Assembly (NCBI GenBank): GCA_015680685.1 | Contig: MNCI01023815.1 | Span: 530,992-594,991, forward strand | Length of the DNA: 64,000 nucleotides | Origin: Gnetum montanum | Lineage: Eukaryota; Streptophyta; Gnetopsida; Gnetales; Gnetaceae | Direction: 5' to 3' | Part shown: positions 32,440 through 45,182 of the stretch, piece after piece | How positions within the stretch are numbered: the stretch's first letter is position 1 | Layout: each line of letters starts with the position of its first letter | Notes under the pieces: model-generated | The model's input: only the letters and a program-made list of their open reading frames with translations | Told to the model about the DNA's origin: nothing | Database searches by the model: none | Program-made: the position numbers and the translations under genes

Positions 32440-35400
32440 TTTCAACTCTTTGGGTAATGCACTAGTTTCATTTGTAATCATAGGAGCATTTTAGGATGAG
32501 ATATTTATAATATGAGGTTATGTCATTGGTAGGCTAAGGACATACCTCTTTGTAAAATTTTTAGATGACAAATAATAGTGTGCTAGAAGTTCTATATTTT
32601 TCAAATGCCTTTATAACTTGTTACAAATGACTAAATCATAGGTATTAGACCAATTTGCAAGAATATAAATATTTTTTTATGTTGATATTTTTCTCTATCA
32701 ATAAGATATTTTAAAGTGTTGAGATGGTTTATGGTAAAATGCTCTTGTCCAAACTTTGTTAAGTAAATCGTATATATCTTATTTTCTTTTACCCATCTTC
32801 CAAGCATAGATTTCCTAGAACAGTGTTCAAAAGTTTGACAAAAATACTGCTAAATACAATTAGTCTATAATTATTTAGATTTTTTCCATTTTTTTAAAAA
32901 AATCTAATTGATGAACAATTCTTTTTTAAACACCATTTACATAGATAAATTTAGCTTCTTTTAAATGATTTTTTGCATAAATGGCCTTTTCCATTTAAGA
33001 ATTTTCCATATATGTTATTTACATCAGTGACTTTTTTTTTTGATATGAGCCTTTTTATTCCCTACATTTTATTATCAAATGTAATGAACAGTGCATTATC
33101 ATTGTTATGAAACTCTATTATTCTATCATCATTGTAAAATAAAGGCTAAATTTGTTTTAAATGTTTATGAGAGAGAAAGCATAGTATGTTTTACTTTTGT
33201 TATTTTTTAAAAGACAAAAACATTTGGAACATTTCTTTATCATTTATAATAAAGTAGTTTGTCTTTATATGACAAATTTCATTTTTAAGTCCAAAGTAGA
33301 TTTTTATATAATTTGATAGTCTTTGGTAACTTCAAACTCTTTAATAAAATTTTAGCTATGTAGCTTTTTTTATTAAACCATTGTTGATTGTTTGCATTTT
33401 GACCTTTGGAAATATTGAGTACAACTATAATTAGTGTTTTTGTAAGACACATTTGGATTCTAAATCTTTTGAATATTTAAAAATCCTTTTTTATTTTTGT
33501 AATTATTTTGAAGTAAATTGCCTCATGGAATATCTAATATATTACATATCTATTAATAACATGAGGTATAAAGGGAGATAACAATATTCTTATATGTCTT
33601 CACCTATCTCAAAACATTTGATGCTACCAATAGTTTGTAAGCTAGAAAGAAGAAAATTAATATTGGAGCAACTTAGCAATCATACAAAAGTAAAGCCATG
33701 ATTTTGAATATCCATCGATGCTAAGTAGAACTAATAGATCTAGTTATTGTTCCTAATATAACAAATGCTTTCTTTTTTCTTGTAATTGAATTGCTCCATT
33801 TTAAAGCATGGATTTCATTTTGCACTTTTCTACTTTCCTAAAAAGCCTATAGGATTCTAGTGGCCAATAGAAATCTAATCAAAACTAATTTTAGCATTAA
33901 ATTCATGATAAAGATAAATTTTCCTCTCTAAGTAAAACTAGCAACACTTATGTCGATGGATTGGAATGAAAAGTATTGTGATAAAATTTCTCATTCATAA
34001 AACAAGAGTTTCTCTAGGTCCAAAGTAGCAAAAAACTAAGAATAAAAGTAATTTCATGAAGTCTTAGTAATACCAAAAATGTCAAATATAAAATGTTATA
34101 TTTTCTTTGTGAAGCTTTTTTAAATCCTTGGTTTTAGTAATTACTACATTACCTTTTACATCAAAAATGTCACGAAGCCTTTTGATCCTTCCAAATTTTT
34201 TTTGCATGAATACTTTTAGTAAGTTCCTCATTAACCTAAATTTTAGGATCTTTTATGTGGCTGCAATGTTCCTAAACTTTGGATCTATCATCTATGTCAT
34301 GAAATATAACAATAATATGCCTAGGTTTACCATTTTTAGATAAAAAAAAGACTACATGTTTAATTCTAGGTGATTTAATGTGCATTATTTTGTTTATCAT
34401 TATTGTCACTTCTTAAACTAGGTTTGCATTTTATTTTTATTTCATCTCAAGAACCTAGAGATTAAGAACTTCTCTTTCTTTTTCTTTTCATTGTGAAGTT
34501 CATAAATCATCATATTCATGTGATTTTTCACTTCGTTGATTTTTCAAGCTACTTTTTTGTTGGATTCACTTTAATAATAGCTTCCAATGTAGTGACTAAA
34601 TTTCATTAAATTTTTTCCCTTTAGCTATTTCAACTATTTTTGTATTTGATTTTCTTTGGTACTTACTTCCCACATAATAAACTTAGCTTCTAATGTAGTG
34701 ATCTTTTAAGACATATCCTCTAATTACGATGCTAAATATTTAATTATTTTTAGCATTTCTTCATACCTTGGAAGCTTTATTATTATGCTTTTTTATTTAA
34801 CCTTTAGAACGTGAATCATTTTAGAGTTTTGTCATTTAGATTGCACTTTAAAATCCTGAAATTAAAGTATTTACATTCTTGCATAGATCTAATCATTTGA
34901 AGCCTTTCTCTAAAATGCAATTTACTTATGCTTAGGTTGATGAAACTTGTAGAAGAATTAGAAGAATCCTTGCAAAGAAATGTCACACACATTAGGGCTT
35001 GAACCCTCTTTCTTGGAGGGAGTAGGGGTTTTTAGGGTACCATCCTTGAAGAGCATTACATGGTACCATTGAAGAGCTCCAATGAAATGAAGCTTTATTA
35101 CATTTGAAGATCCATATGATCTATTAAACAGATATTAAATTTTCATGCAAAATAAAGATAGACTCTATAATTTGATCAAGAATCAATGAAGATATAAAAA
35201 TCAAATCATATAGGTTTTTTGCTATAGCATTATAATACTATCTCAAATGCATAGTCACAACATAAGAAAGAAACATATGTAGCTCATTTTCAAGGTGGAC
35301 TATGCCTTAATGTTGATAACACATGCATGACACCCATTAGAGATTAGTTAATAGCATAGTGAGATTACCTTTGGTAGAACACATGCATAAAAGATCCAAG

Positions 35401-36309
35401 ACACACACACACACACATGTGACATACCACAACATAACATGATACTTAATAATGCAACAAGATACAATGATTAATCCTATACTATACACAACTAGCCTTA
35501 TGTCCCACTTCATAGAGAAGGTTAATGTCTCAAGCCTCAAAGCCAAAGCTTCTTAGTAAGCCTACGTATCTTTTTGATGCACTTCATAAAAAATTATGAT
35601 CATGTAGTTTTGTAGGCTCTTATTGATGGTTAAGAGAGCATGAAATTCGTAAGAATCTCCACACTCCTCTAGTCCTTGTTTTAGAAGGAAAGTACCTTTA
35701 CACCACTAAAAAGGCATGTTTTTGATAGTCTCCCTTGCCTAGAAGAAGCAAAATCGTTTGAGCTTAAGTCATTATTCATACGCTTTCTGTATGTGAAGAG
35801 TACTTTGGATGTTGAGAGACATTGAATAAATAAAAGCTCATCCAATAGTTGTAGACAAGAGGGTCTAACAACTAGGGTTATTTAATTTTAAAACATGTAT
35901 GTTGAACTCAACATGATATCTAACAAAGGCTTAAAGATGTTTACATAACTTGGATTAAGGAAGAAAATATTTGTTCTTTTTCTTGCAAACTATACCAATT
36001 TTTCTACTTGAAGTGAAATCTACTCACTTGACATGGGAGCTAGTTCTCTACCTCTAGTTGTGATACAAGAGAGTAGAGTCAATCCTTTATGTCCAAAGTG
36101 AGACTACTTTGTACCTTCGAGGAACAACTCTCCATGCTTAGTGGTAGCTTGACACTAGCATGAATAGGGATCTTCAAGACTTTAGATTCACAATGGCATC
36201 ATATAACTTCTTAATTTTGGCAGAACACATTGTTTCTCTACTCTCTTAGAAGTGGTCTACGTCATATCAACATGGAGCCATCTAGCCCATCTCACATCCA
36301 TGAAAAATT
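32440..36309. other. AT-rich DNA without recognisable gene
   Basis: No convincing ORF or known motif on either strand. A minus-strand stretch near 34450-34750 is rich in lysine and glutamate codons but is broken by stops. A short (AC)n microsatellite lies at about 35399-35416. Part of it could be the 3' end and LTR of element F, whose pol ends near 36770, but I could not find LTR ends. Confidence 0.45.
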
Positions 36310-36485
36310 TAACAATGAGTTGTTAGCCTAGTGGTAAGACTCTTGATTTGAAAGTTCCAAATTATAGGTTAAATTCTAGTGGGTAATGTTGAGTTATAAA
36401 GTTATAATCAAACTATATATCTTGGGGTGTATCTCTATTATAATTATTTTGAGGTTCTAACATATACACAAATTTAAATTTTTTA
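36310..36485 (+). repeat. tRNA-derived SINE-like repeat
   Basis: TAGCCTAGTGG (36324-36334) fits a pol III A box, and AGGTTAAATTCT (about 36366-36377) is a decayed B box (usual GGTTCGAATCC). The spacing of about 32 bases is typical of tRNA-derived plant SINEs. AAATTT-rich words lie on both sides, but no clean target duplication is evident. The right end is uncertain. Confidence 0.5.
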
Positions 36486-36769
36486 TAGATAATACTATGA
36501 CTCAATGATAAATGATAACACTAGAATGACCATCCTAATACATTCAAAAAGGCATAGTGATGTGATTATTTATATAGAAGTTTATGAGCAATGTTTTCTT
36601 ATGCCTAAGAGTTTACTAATTCTCTAAGATGTCTTCCTTTGAAGATGTGCCTTGCTAATGCACTAAAAATTCACACTTTAATTAGGAGTGCATCTAGTCA
36701 TGCACATGTTGATGATGAATTACATTCATAATATTTCATAGTCTTAAAGTTTGGACATTCTTGAGATAT
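36486..36769. other. Stretch without recognisable feature
   Basis: AT-rich, no ORF or motif recognised. Lies downstream of the integrase of element F on the coding strand, so probably its 3' untranslated region. Confidence 0.4.
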
Positions 36770-37900
36770 CATCTATGTTAAATTGGCATATCCAAGATTG
36801 AATTTATTCAACATAAAGACATGAAACACTAGATAATACATTGCTAGATATGCTAAAAACTATAGCTTGTATGCAACTAGGTTCATCCAAGTAAGGATCT
36901 TGAATGATCCATCATAACATTTGAGAAATTTTTAACTTCTCCTCATTTTTGGTATTATTTACCCTACATAATCCATTTTCAAGAGAGTCCACTTTCCAAC
37001 TTCAAACTGCAATGGTTTGTGCTTACTATTAACATGTCTTTTCATATACTGGATAAACTTCTCTAAAAATAGTCTAGCCACCTAGATACAATCTGTCTAT
37101 AACTTTACAAACTCATTATTTGAAGGATATTTACCTTAATGTAAGGTTTTCAATAGTTGGTGTACTATTGGTTGCCTCGCCAAGGAAAACTCTACTAGAG
37201 AGAATCTCATGTTAAAGGACTTCTAAATGTTGTAACTAAACTATGTCATGACTAGTATAATCACACAATTTGTTTGATCAAACTTGATGGAATGCCTCAA
37301 ATACTCCTCCAATTCCTGGTTTACCCATTTTATCTATCCACTTGTTTAGGGATGATAGTTCGATGACATCTATAACTTCGTACACATCATCTTAAACAAC
37401 TTATATAAAAAATCCCACATGAAACAAGAGTTTTGATTAGACATAATTTTGACTGGCATCAAAGTAATAAACCACATGATCAAAGAACAAGGATGCTTTA
37501 TTCTTAGTCATGTAAGATGTTAGATATAGAATGAAAATGACATACTTGGAAAACTTGTCTTCAACTACAAGGATACTAGAAAATCCATGTATTGTGATGA
37601 ACTAAGTAATAAAATCCATGTTAATAGTAACTCATGGAAGCTCTAAGGTTTTCAAGAAGTGGATAAAAACCTTTAGTCTCTCAGTGGAACTCCTGTTTAT
37701 TGACACATCAAGAAACTTTGCAAAAACTTTATTACATCAACCCCTAAATCTGGCCAATAGAAACCTCTCTCCACCAATGCTACTATTCTTTTGTATCCCA
37801 AATGATTTTCCTAGATAGTGCTATTACATTCATCAATGATTATAAAACACAAATAATTCTAGTTTGGAACATTAACTCTATTTTTTTTTGAATATGAGCA
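36770..37900 (-). pseudogene. pol: Integrase of element F
   Basis: Minus-strand pieces include a core with a TKL*MSSNYHP remnant and VNQELEEYLRHSIKFDQTN (37260-37380; family: QTERVNQxLEEYLR), then the C-terminal pattern YDGSFKILTWMNLVAYKL and VFHVFMLNKF (36780-36930; family: GPFKILxRVGxxAYxLxLP...VFHVSxLKxF). The zinc finger region (37500-37800) is too decayed to define. I do not see a clear chromodomain. Confidence 0.7.
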
Positions 37901-38089
37901 AGTCATCTACTTTACTAAAATTTGAATCATTACCATCTTGAACTCTAATAACTCTTGATCATGCTACTCATGATGCAATCCATTTCAAATTTTCTTTCAG
38001 AGTTCATGGTTGGCCATCATCTAAGAGCTATTGGGTTGATTTACAACCTCCATCAAACACAATGAGGACATCAACTCAAAGCATCTACT

Positions 38090-38460
38090 ACCAAATTTTC
38101 CTTGCCTAGCTGATATACAAATTGAAGGTTGAATTCCTACATCAAATTTAATCACTATGCTTCCTTTAGCTTCAATTTGAATTGGATGAGTAGGTAGCTT
38201 GTGGTAGTGTTGTTAGTTTTGACTACAATAGGAATATCGAGGAGATGGTGCTGCCATGTGCAAAGACAATGCATGATCGCAAATATCTCCTTTTCATGCA
38301 CTAGTCATAATTGTTATGTGGGAGTTAACTTATTTGACTCATATGATATTGGATGATTCTCCTATAATAGAACATCCCTAATTGCCTCATCAAAAGCATT
38401 AGTGTGAACTTTGATTAGTTTTAAAAGGTTGATAAGGTTCAACACTAGTTAAGTTATGAG
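38090..38460 (-). pseudogene. pol: RNase H region of element F
   Basis: Placed between RT and integrase. Minus-strand sequence shows the family's order but is heavily decayed. The call rests mainly on position and scattered matches (an HD-like repeat around 38280-38340). Confidence 0.5.
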
Positions 38461-38559
38461 GATCATCTTGATCTTAACAAACACTTCTTAGTACTTATTA
38501 ATCCACTTTCAAAGTACATCCTTCTTTTGTAAGTTAGTTAGGAAAACTATCATTCCTTA

Positions 38560-38989
38560 AAACCCATGAACAAACTTCTTGTAATAACTAGCCAAGCCAA
38601 TAATTAGCTTAGCTCATGCACATCCTTTGAAATTGTTCATGTAGTAGTGGCTTTCATCTTCTTTAGATTTTGACTTTAACTTACCTTCACGAATGATATG
38701 ACAAAGGAATTTCAATTCTACCTTCTCAAACTCACACTTCTTATAGCTTGGAGAACACCAATTCTAAGTGTTGAAGGTGCTCCTCCATAGAATGTAAATA
38801 CATAAGAATGTTACTAAGGTATACCATTATGAACTTGTTAAGAAGTTGACAAAACATCTTATTCATGAGTGTGTAAAAGGTGGTAGGAGCATTGTATAAC
38901 TCAAAAGAAATTAGAGTTTACAGTTAGAAGCCATAATGAGTAACACAAGCTATCTTTTCTCCATCACCTATTGTGATGTGCTTTCATAT
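38560..38989 (-). pseudogene. pol: Reverse transcriptase C-terminal part of element F
   Basis: Minus strand: HITIGDGEKIACVTHYGF, then YNAPTTFYTLMNKMF, then FIMVYLSNILMY and SMEEHLQ. This is the RT palm. The catalytic YLDD box reads YLSN, so both catalytic Asp are lost. It resumes the RT that stops at 41040. Confidence 0.8.
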
Positions 38990-41035
38990 AGAAATGTTCT
39001 TCATAATCGTACGAAGATGCCTCCATGAACTAAGTGTCAAAATACTTAGCACACAATTGTACACAATCTTCATATCTATGTGATCCTTGATATATTAATG
39101 ATTATGAAACAAAGGAGCAAAAAACCTCTAATCAAATACAAACTTAGCCTACCAGACATGAACAAGAAATGATAGGGTAATAATGAAAAAGTAAGGTTTT
39201 ACTGCTAAAAATGATTAAGTGTAAATTGCCAAAAAATATACCAAGTATGGAATAGACTATGAGTGATAGAATAAAAAATAAGTATAAATCCCAAATAAAA
39301 GAGCATAAAAGATTAAAATATTGATACTATGATATGGGGGATAGGGTCTTGGATCCCTTCCCAGACAATAAAATGCTTTATTAATGAGTAATAAAGTATT
39401 CACCTCCCATGGAGGGTCAAAATTGTGAGTGATAGATCAAAAATACAAGTCAATTAAAACTAATAATAAGAATTTGAATCTTGAGAAAAATATGAATTTG
39501 GGAAGTAGAATTGAACATATGAAGAGTTAGCATATGGATGGGGAAGCTATAGGTATAATCCAAAATCTATTTTGGGCCAAAATGATGTTGTTTTGAGAAA
39601 GGGCTTCATCACTAATGTTGGAATTAAAAACATTCTATCTCTAAAATGTGCTATAGAAGCTTGAAAATTCTATCTTTGGAAGTGACATTAAAGGTATAGA
39701 AGGTGGTAATAGAGCATGTGAGTGCTTTGATGATGCTTGGTACTTGTGCTCTTGATCTCTTGAAATATGATAAGTGCTTTCAAATCTAAAAAAACTGGCC
39801 CTGATATTTGTGTTTTAAGCCCATATTTATGGGCCCAAAGTTGTCAATTTCAACTTAGGGTTACTAAAATTGAATTTGGAGTTAAGTATAGTTCACCTGA
39901 AGTTGACCTTAAGCTCAAAAATAGCAAGTTTGACATTTTGACTTTGCAAGCTCGAGCATGTAGATAGGTCATGCTAACATCATCATTAGCATTACCAACA
40001 CTTGAATGAATTTTTATAGTTTCATCTAGTTGCTAGTTCTAGGCCTCCAAGACCCCATTTAATGCCCAAATTGATGTTGAATCATGACAAAATGATGTCA
40101 AGAAGTCCACAAAATTGAGATACATTGCCACATTCCTAACTTGATGGTGGATGATGTCATGATGGATGCATCGAAAGTGTCGACATTAACATTGATGCTA
40201 ATGTTAGGGTCAATGTTAGCCATGATGCTTTGAAAAACTTCAAAGCTTTTCAAGTCATAAACCTAAATATTCAAGATACTTGAATTGGCATTAAAATGAG
40301 TTGAAATAATAATTTTTGAGTGTCAAGACATTTGTAAACTTATGATATGTTGTGAACTAGATGTGTAAAGTGACTTGGAGGTGCTTTTAGAGATGTTGAG
40401 GCAAGTCATGAACTTGTTGATGTTTGAGACTTAGAAAAGATATCAATTTTCTAAGTCCCAAAAGAACCTATCAAAAAGAGCTAATTTCTGAAGTCTAGAG
40501 TGTCAAAACTATTGTTGATGAGTCATCTAGGCTCTAAGGAGCCATGGCACATGTTAAAACATAGTTTTGATGAGGTCTAAAAGTGTTGAAGTTTATCTTT
40601 TTAGTGTTGATGATAAGTCATATTTAGAAGAATTTGTTGTCATTTTTTTGAACTTTTCCAAAGTCACTAAAATTAAAGTTGAGATGCTTAGGTATGATTT
40701 TGAATGATCCTCGGAGGCCTTAGAAGGTTAAAAATGTGCCTTATAAAGTTATTTTTAGGGTTTTTTTTGGCTTGTGGTGTTCAAGAGAGTTTGTTTTAGA
40801 ATTTGTGTTGCTTCTAATACTTGGAAAAATGTTGATTTTAGAGTTTTTCCAGGGTTACTAATAATGAAGTTCATTAGCTAGATTATGAACTCAAATGATC
40901 CATGGAGATCTTCAGGAGTTGACAAATGACCTCATGATGATGTATTTGGAAAGATTGATGCTTGAACCCACATGGAATGATTTTCAAGACTACACTTAGT
41001 CTCAATCTTTAGTGAACCAAAAAGGTGGGTATAAT
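38990..41035. repeat. About 2-kb insertion within the RT of element F, possibly a solo LTR
   Basis: RT reading stops in the GYHQ region at about 41040 and resumes at about 38985. The block has no ORF. It contains tandem copies of a unit of about 190 bases (anchor tttcca at 40655 and 40846, with a weaker third copy upstream), a layout like the U3 repeats of element E. The pentamer TGCTT occurs at both edges (about 38979 and 41021) and could be the target duplication. Clean TG...CA ends are not seen, so the solo-LTR call is tentative. Confidence 0.5.
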
Positions 41036-41039
41036 AATA

Positions 41040-41480
41040 TATGCTTAATAATATCCTTAGTGAAGGTTGAGTCTAGAGAAAACTCGCATATTTGCAAGTT
41101 GATTGACTAGGTTTGATGCCAAATGTACTAGATACCTATCCTTGATGATGAACTTATTCAACAACTTGTAATCATAACATATCCTTAGTGTATCATCCTC
41201 CTTCTTTGGGAATAACATTGGGGCACCATATAAATATTTTGAGGCTCTTAAATAGCCCTTCTTCACCAAAATATTTAGTTACTTTTTCAACTCTTCCAAC
41301 TTAGAAATAATTAATCTATAATAGTGATGCTTGTAAGGGGAAATTCTAGGTAGCAACTTAATCATGTGGTTTATCATATGTCTTTCTTACAAATCACTTG
41401 GTAACTTCACCAACATTAGATCCTTATACCTCCCAAACATCTCTCTAATTTGCACATCCACCTAGGTTGAACCATTCATT
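41040..41480 (-). pseudogene. pol: Reverse transcriptase N-terminal part of element F
   Basis: Minus strand 41057-41269: VKKGYLRASKYLYGAPMLFP, KKEDDTLRICYDYKLLNKFI, KDRYLVHLASNLVNQLANMR and VFSRLNLH. Upstream (41280-41450) MLVKLPSDL and HMIDHMIKLLPR-like pieces match the linker before RT. Nearly open for 70 codons, then broken at the 2-kb block. Confidence 0.85.
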
Positions 41481-41499
41481 TCCACCTCTCTCAACACTA

Positions 41500-41990
41500 C
41501 CAAATACATCTATTGGATTGGATCAAATGCAATCCTCTTCATCACCATTGATGTCATAATTTGGACATCATGAAGCATGCTAGTTTCTCCTAGTATAGAA
41601 GTCTTTGTCCTACAAGATGATTCCTCATGTGAGATGTTAAGAATATCAAGATAGGAGGTAACCAATACCTTTACTTTATTTAGAAACTCTTGTCCAAGAA
41701 TAACTCGCAAAGAGTTGATGTCTAGTATGGAAAAGTCTATCTTCCTACTTCATTATTTGATCTTCACATCCACACCCTTCATCATGTTTATGCATATGAT
41801 GGGATGAAACATAGCTAGCTTACAAGATGATTAGGTTGGCTCTAATTGTAAATTGAGGATGCAAGATTGCTAGTAAAATAAGGTTATGATAGGCACTTGT
41901 GTCAACCAAGGCTTCCACCACCTTTGAAGACAACAACATTGAAACCATCTGTATTAAGTACAAGTTGGTCTCTTGCATTGGGTGTCTTTT
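41500..41990 (-). pseudogene. pol: Protease of element F
   Basis: Minus strand gives ALVDTSAYHNLIL (the aspartic protease box ALVDTGATHNFI with Gly changed to Ser) near 41880-41920, then RVILGQEFLNKVKVL (usual DVILGMDFL) at 41660-41710 and SYLDILNISHEESSCR. Confidence 0.75.
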
Positions 41991-42339
41991 GTGGATACTT
42001 TATTATATCACTAACAAGCTCCAAGAAATCTTCTCCATCACTTTCAAAGTCCTAATTTTATACCTATTTTCATTGATCTTGGTTACCTACAATTGAACAT
42101 TAGGTTACTACTCTAGAACATTCAAATGTAAATCACTATTTGATTTCCTTCCAACTAGTCATTAATTGAAATTCTAAAGACAATATTGGGCAATATGATT
42201 TCTCATGTAGATAAAGAAACTTACATTTGAACACCTTGGATAGTTGTTCATGGGTCCTCCAAAGTGTAGTTACTTATCCTTGAACATCTTGTAATTTTTA
42301 GAAGCTTGATACTTATCATTACCTTGGTAAGAAGCTTGG
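41991..42339 (-). pseudogene. gag: Gag C-terminal remnant of element F
   Basis: Near 42190-42240 the minus strand retains a damaged zinc-knuckle-like spacing (KCSNVSFFIYMRNHIA, second Cys and spacing altered). The rest is unreadable. Cut at 42340 by element D. Confidence 0.45.
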
Positions 42340-43273
42340 TGATGAGCGACGAGGTACCCCTACACTTAAGCATACGAATACAAGCGTTTCATGCACGATC
42401 TGGTTGAATTCCAAGGACAAAGTGCCTATGCGTCTTTGTGGAACAAGGATGGGTTGGTTGATCATTATCTTCCCAAACTTACTTATATGTCACGATTATA
42501 TGGTTAAGTAAGCTTGAGGCATATGATTTTTATATCTTTTATGATTTTATGTCTTTTGCTAATAAGGGAGAAGAGAGATAACTAAGTGACTAATTTATAT
42601 TAACTACTCATTAACTAAGTTCTAACTAATCCTAACACCAACATCCCTTCTCACTTGCCATACACATCCTGAACTATTGCAACACTATTGGGATTACCAA
42701 ATGCTAATCGTTACTAGGTTACCAAGTGTTATATGCATGCTCGAAGTGATCGTATTGAGTGTAATTTAACAATTTTCTTAATTGATCAAAATGAATTGCT
42801 ACACTAATAACATAAATGTAAAGTGCATAAAATAAAATAAATGCATACGAAAATAAAATAAAAGAAATGTGTAAGAAAACAAATCTCAAGTGCTACAAGG
42901 ATGAATCAAAGAGCTCGTCTTTATTGCCATACATAAGGTGTGCTCAGGTACACAATGCTTGAATAAAGATCCATCCACACTTAGACCTCCTGCTATGGGC
43001 ACTTGGAAAATCTTCTAACTTTCAAATAGACTACAAGAGTTTCGCTTCTTGACTGCTAAAAGACTTCTTTCCAATTATGTGCCTTGGCACTATATTTATA
43101 GGCTTGGGAGCAACTACTCTAATAATTAGAGTAAACCACTAAAGTAACTGCTCTAATAATTAGAATAAACAACTAGAGTAACTTCTCTAATAATTAGAAT
43201 AAACCACTAGAGTAACTGCTCTAATAAGTAGAATAACTACTAAAGTAACCGCTAGAGTAACTTGCTCTCATCA
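42340..43273 (-). repeat. 3' LTR of element D
   Basis: Begins TGATGAGCGACGAGG and ends GCTCTCATCA, 934 bases. TATA box TATAAATATA (43091-43100). Between TATA and terminus it has four 34-base tandem repeats (43117-43265) instead of the GATATC array of A and C. The R-like region (ttgggattaccaaatgct...ctaggttaccaagtgtt) is homologous to the second module of the C LTR. Confidence 0.9.
43112..43265 (-). repeat. 34-base tandem array in U3 of the D LTR
   Basis: Units beginning CTCTAATAATTAGA start at 43117, 43151, 43185 and 43219, exactly 34 bases apart; the last is truncated. Each holds AATAATTAGARTAAAC and CACTARAGTAACT. It occupies the position held by the GATATCGCGTAC array in related LTRs, just upstream of TATA. 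Confidence 0.85.
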
Positions 43274-43291
43274 TACCCCCATGACTGAATG
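43274..43291 (-). promoter_or_regulatory. Polypurine tract of element D
   Basis: tacccccatgactgaatg outside the LTR, identical to element C. Confidence 0.75.
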
Positions 43292-45182
43292 AAAAATTAT
43301 CCTCAAGTTCCTTACAAAATATTGGGAATGTATGGGATTATTGCCTAATTGACAACTGATGGTGGAATGGGATGACAAACTCAATGTGCCCAGTGAATAG
43401 ATCAATAATCATATTACAACATTAGTGTTCATGACCATTATGATGAACACTCATACATAAATGACATCCAAGCCTTTATTTGGCAGCTTGTAGAGAAAGA
43501 GAGAGAAAGAAAATGAAGCGTGTTGCCACCAATGCTAAGATCGCACCTTCCTTTGTTTATCCATAGCCATGCCACCAGACTTGCTCCTTTTGCAAATGAT
43601 CCAGTTCTGGTCCATCCTAAGTGCTTCCTCTAAGCCCAGTTCATTGTTTGTATGATCGCCATCTGCATATGCAACATAGTCACAAATGAGCAAGGATAGA
43701 TAATCCACAATGTAGTCTCTACCTTGCCTTGATAAGAAGCACATTGGTTGAGTTGTGGTTATGGAAGAAACTGGTTCAGAGATTTATCACTGGTAACTAC
43801 CCAAGCTGTAGGGGTTAGGCAATTAGTAAAATGAAAAAAATTAAAAAATTTATGCCAAGGCCCCCACGACTAAGAGTGAACATCTAATAGCTATAAGATG
43901 GAAAAATATGAGGAACAAGAAAGATGGGAAAAATAACAATGAAAATGCCAATAAAATGGATGACATGGATGGGGATGAAATAAGAAATGATTGATTGTAG
44001 GAAATTTTTAAGGAAAAGAAGTTAACAATTGCACCAAAAAAGGAATGCCAGTGGGTCCTCCCCAAAGCAGGCTCATGCGTTTTATGCGCTGACAAACCCA
44101 CAAACCGAAGAGTCCGTAGGCTCTAGGAATGTCATTTAGAAGAAAGAGTTAAAATATTACCCACAAGAATTCACCAAAGAAAAATAATGCATCAACCTAG
44201 AACGGACTAATGATAAAACCGGCAATGAGGTGGAAAATGGGAAGAAATATGGAGAGGAGAGAATGGAATGGAATCCCAAGAATAAGGTTGTGTAAAGCCC
44301 CTTGTGTATTTCATGGTTAAGATAACCGAGTAGAACTCATCCCAAATCCATACTCAAACCAACCACATTTAGTGACCTCACATCAACACACTTGACCAAT
44401 CCATCCACCTGAAGCAACGAGAATGCTTCCACAAAGAGTCACCACCATTCCGAGGAGAGTAAGATGGAGAAGCAGGAAGTGAGAAAGGGCCTTAGTTAGA
44501 GGGAACCTTTAGGCATGGGTAACATATCTTTCTAATTCCATAACCAGTGCTTGTAGCCCATATTGCTTTATTATGTCTAAGGGGTGTGCTTTGAATTCTC
44601 ATACATTTTTTTTTGTTTGGGTGAGAACCACAGCATGCAAAGAATTATTTTATTCACTCAAATTCCCGATTTTGAACAATGTCAGAATGGTGGAAAACCC
44701 AAGAAAATGCATCGAAGCACCCAAGAGAATGGCCAACACAAATGCATCGAATCCCTTTGAAGTCACACCCTTTTCATCCTTTGAGTCTTTCCTTGGTTTG
44801 GAAAGTACCCAACCACCAATTCATTAAAAGTTTACTTAGAAAAAGAGGGAGTGTATAGTTCCAAGCCAAAGGAGATCATAAAGTTGTATGGATGAGTGGA
44901 CGGTGTGGACTCATTACCTATTTTACCAAAAGAACTATACCTTAATATCAACATCATAATTGAAGTGAAAAAACCAAACATTAGCAATCAATATGATATA
45001 ATTCAATCCACCATCATGAGAACTTATTAGATGATGAATAAAAGTAAATCAAGCAATCAAACAAATAGTAAAAATATGAACGATGGTGTAAAAAAAAAAA
45101 GTTGGAAAAATGTGTAAAAAAAAAATATGTGAAACAAAAATGTGTAAAAAAAAATTGAAAAAGAACTAAGGGCCTAGAATGG
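43292..45182 (-). other. Non-coding region of element D
   Basis: Closely parallels element C. 43292-43840 matches 26929-27450; 43850-45170 matches 27460-28790 (gggtcctccccaaagcagg at 44052). A PPT-like word gcccccacgactaag is at 43860. The A-rich tract 45000-45170 abuts the integrase stop. No ORF is supported by homology. Confidence 0.6.

Larger units (their letters stand above)
36770..42339 (-). mobile_element. Element F: old Ty3/gypsy pol, partial
   Basis: Minus-strand order from the right: Gag tail, protease, RT start, an inserted block of about 2 kb, RT end, RNase H, integrase. Motifs resemble chromovirus-type Ty3/gypsy (KGYLRASKYLYGAPMLFPKK). No LTR is identified in the window. The upstream part is displaced by element D at 42340 and would continue beyond elements D and E. 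Confidence 0.8.
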
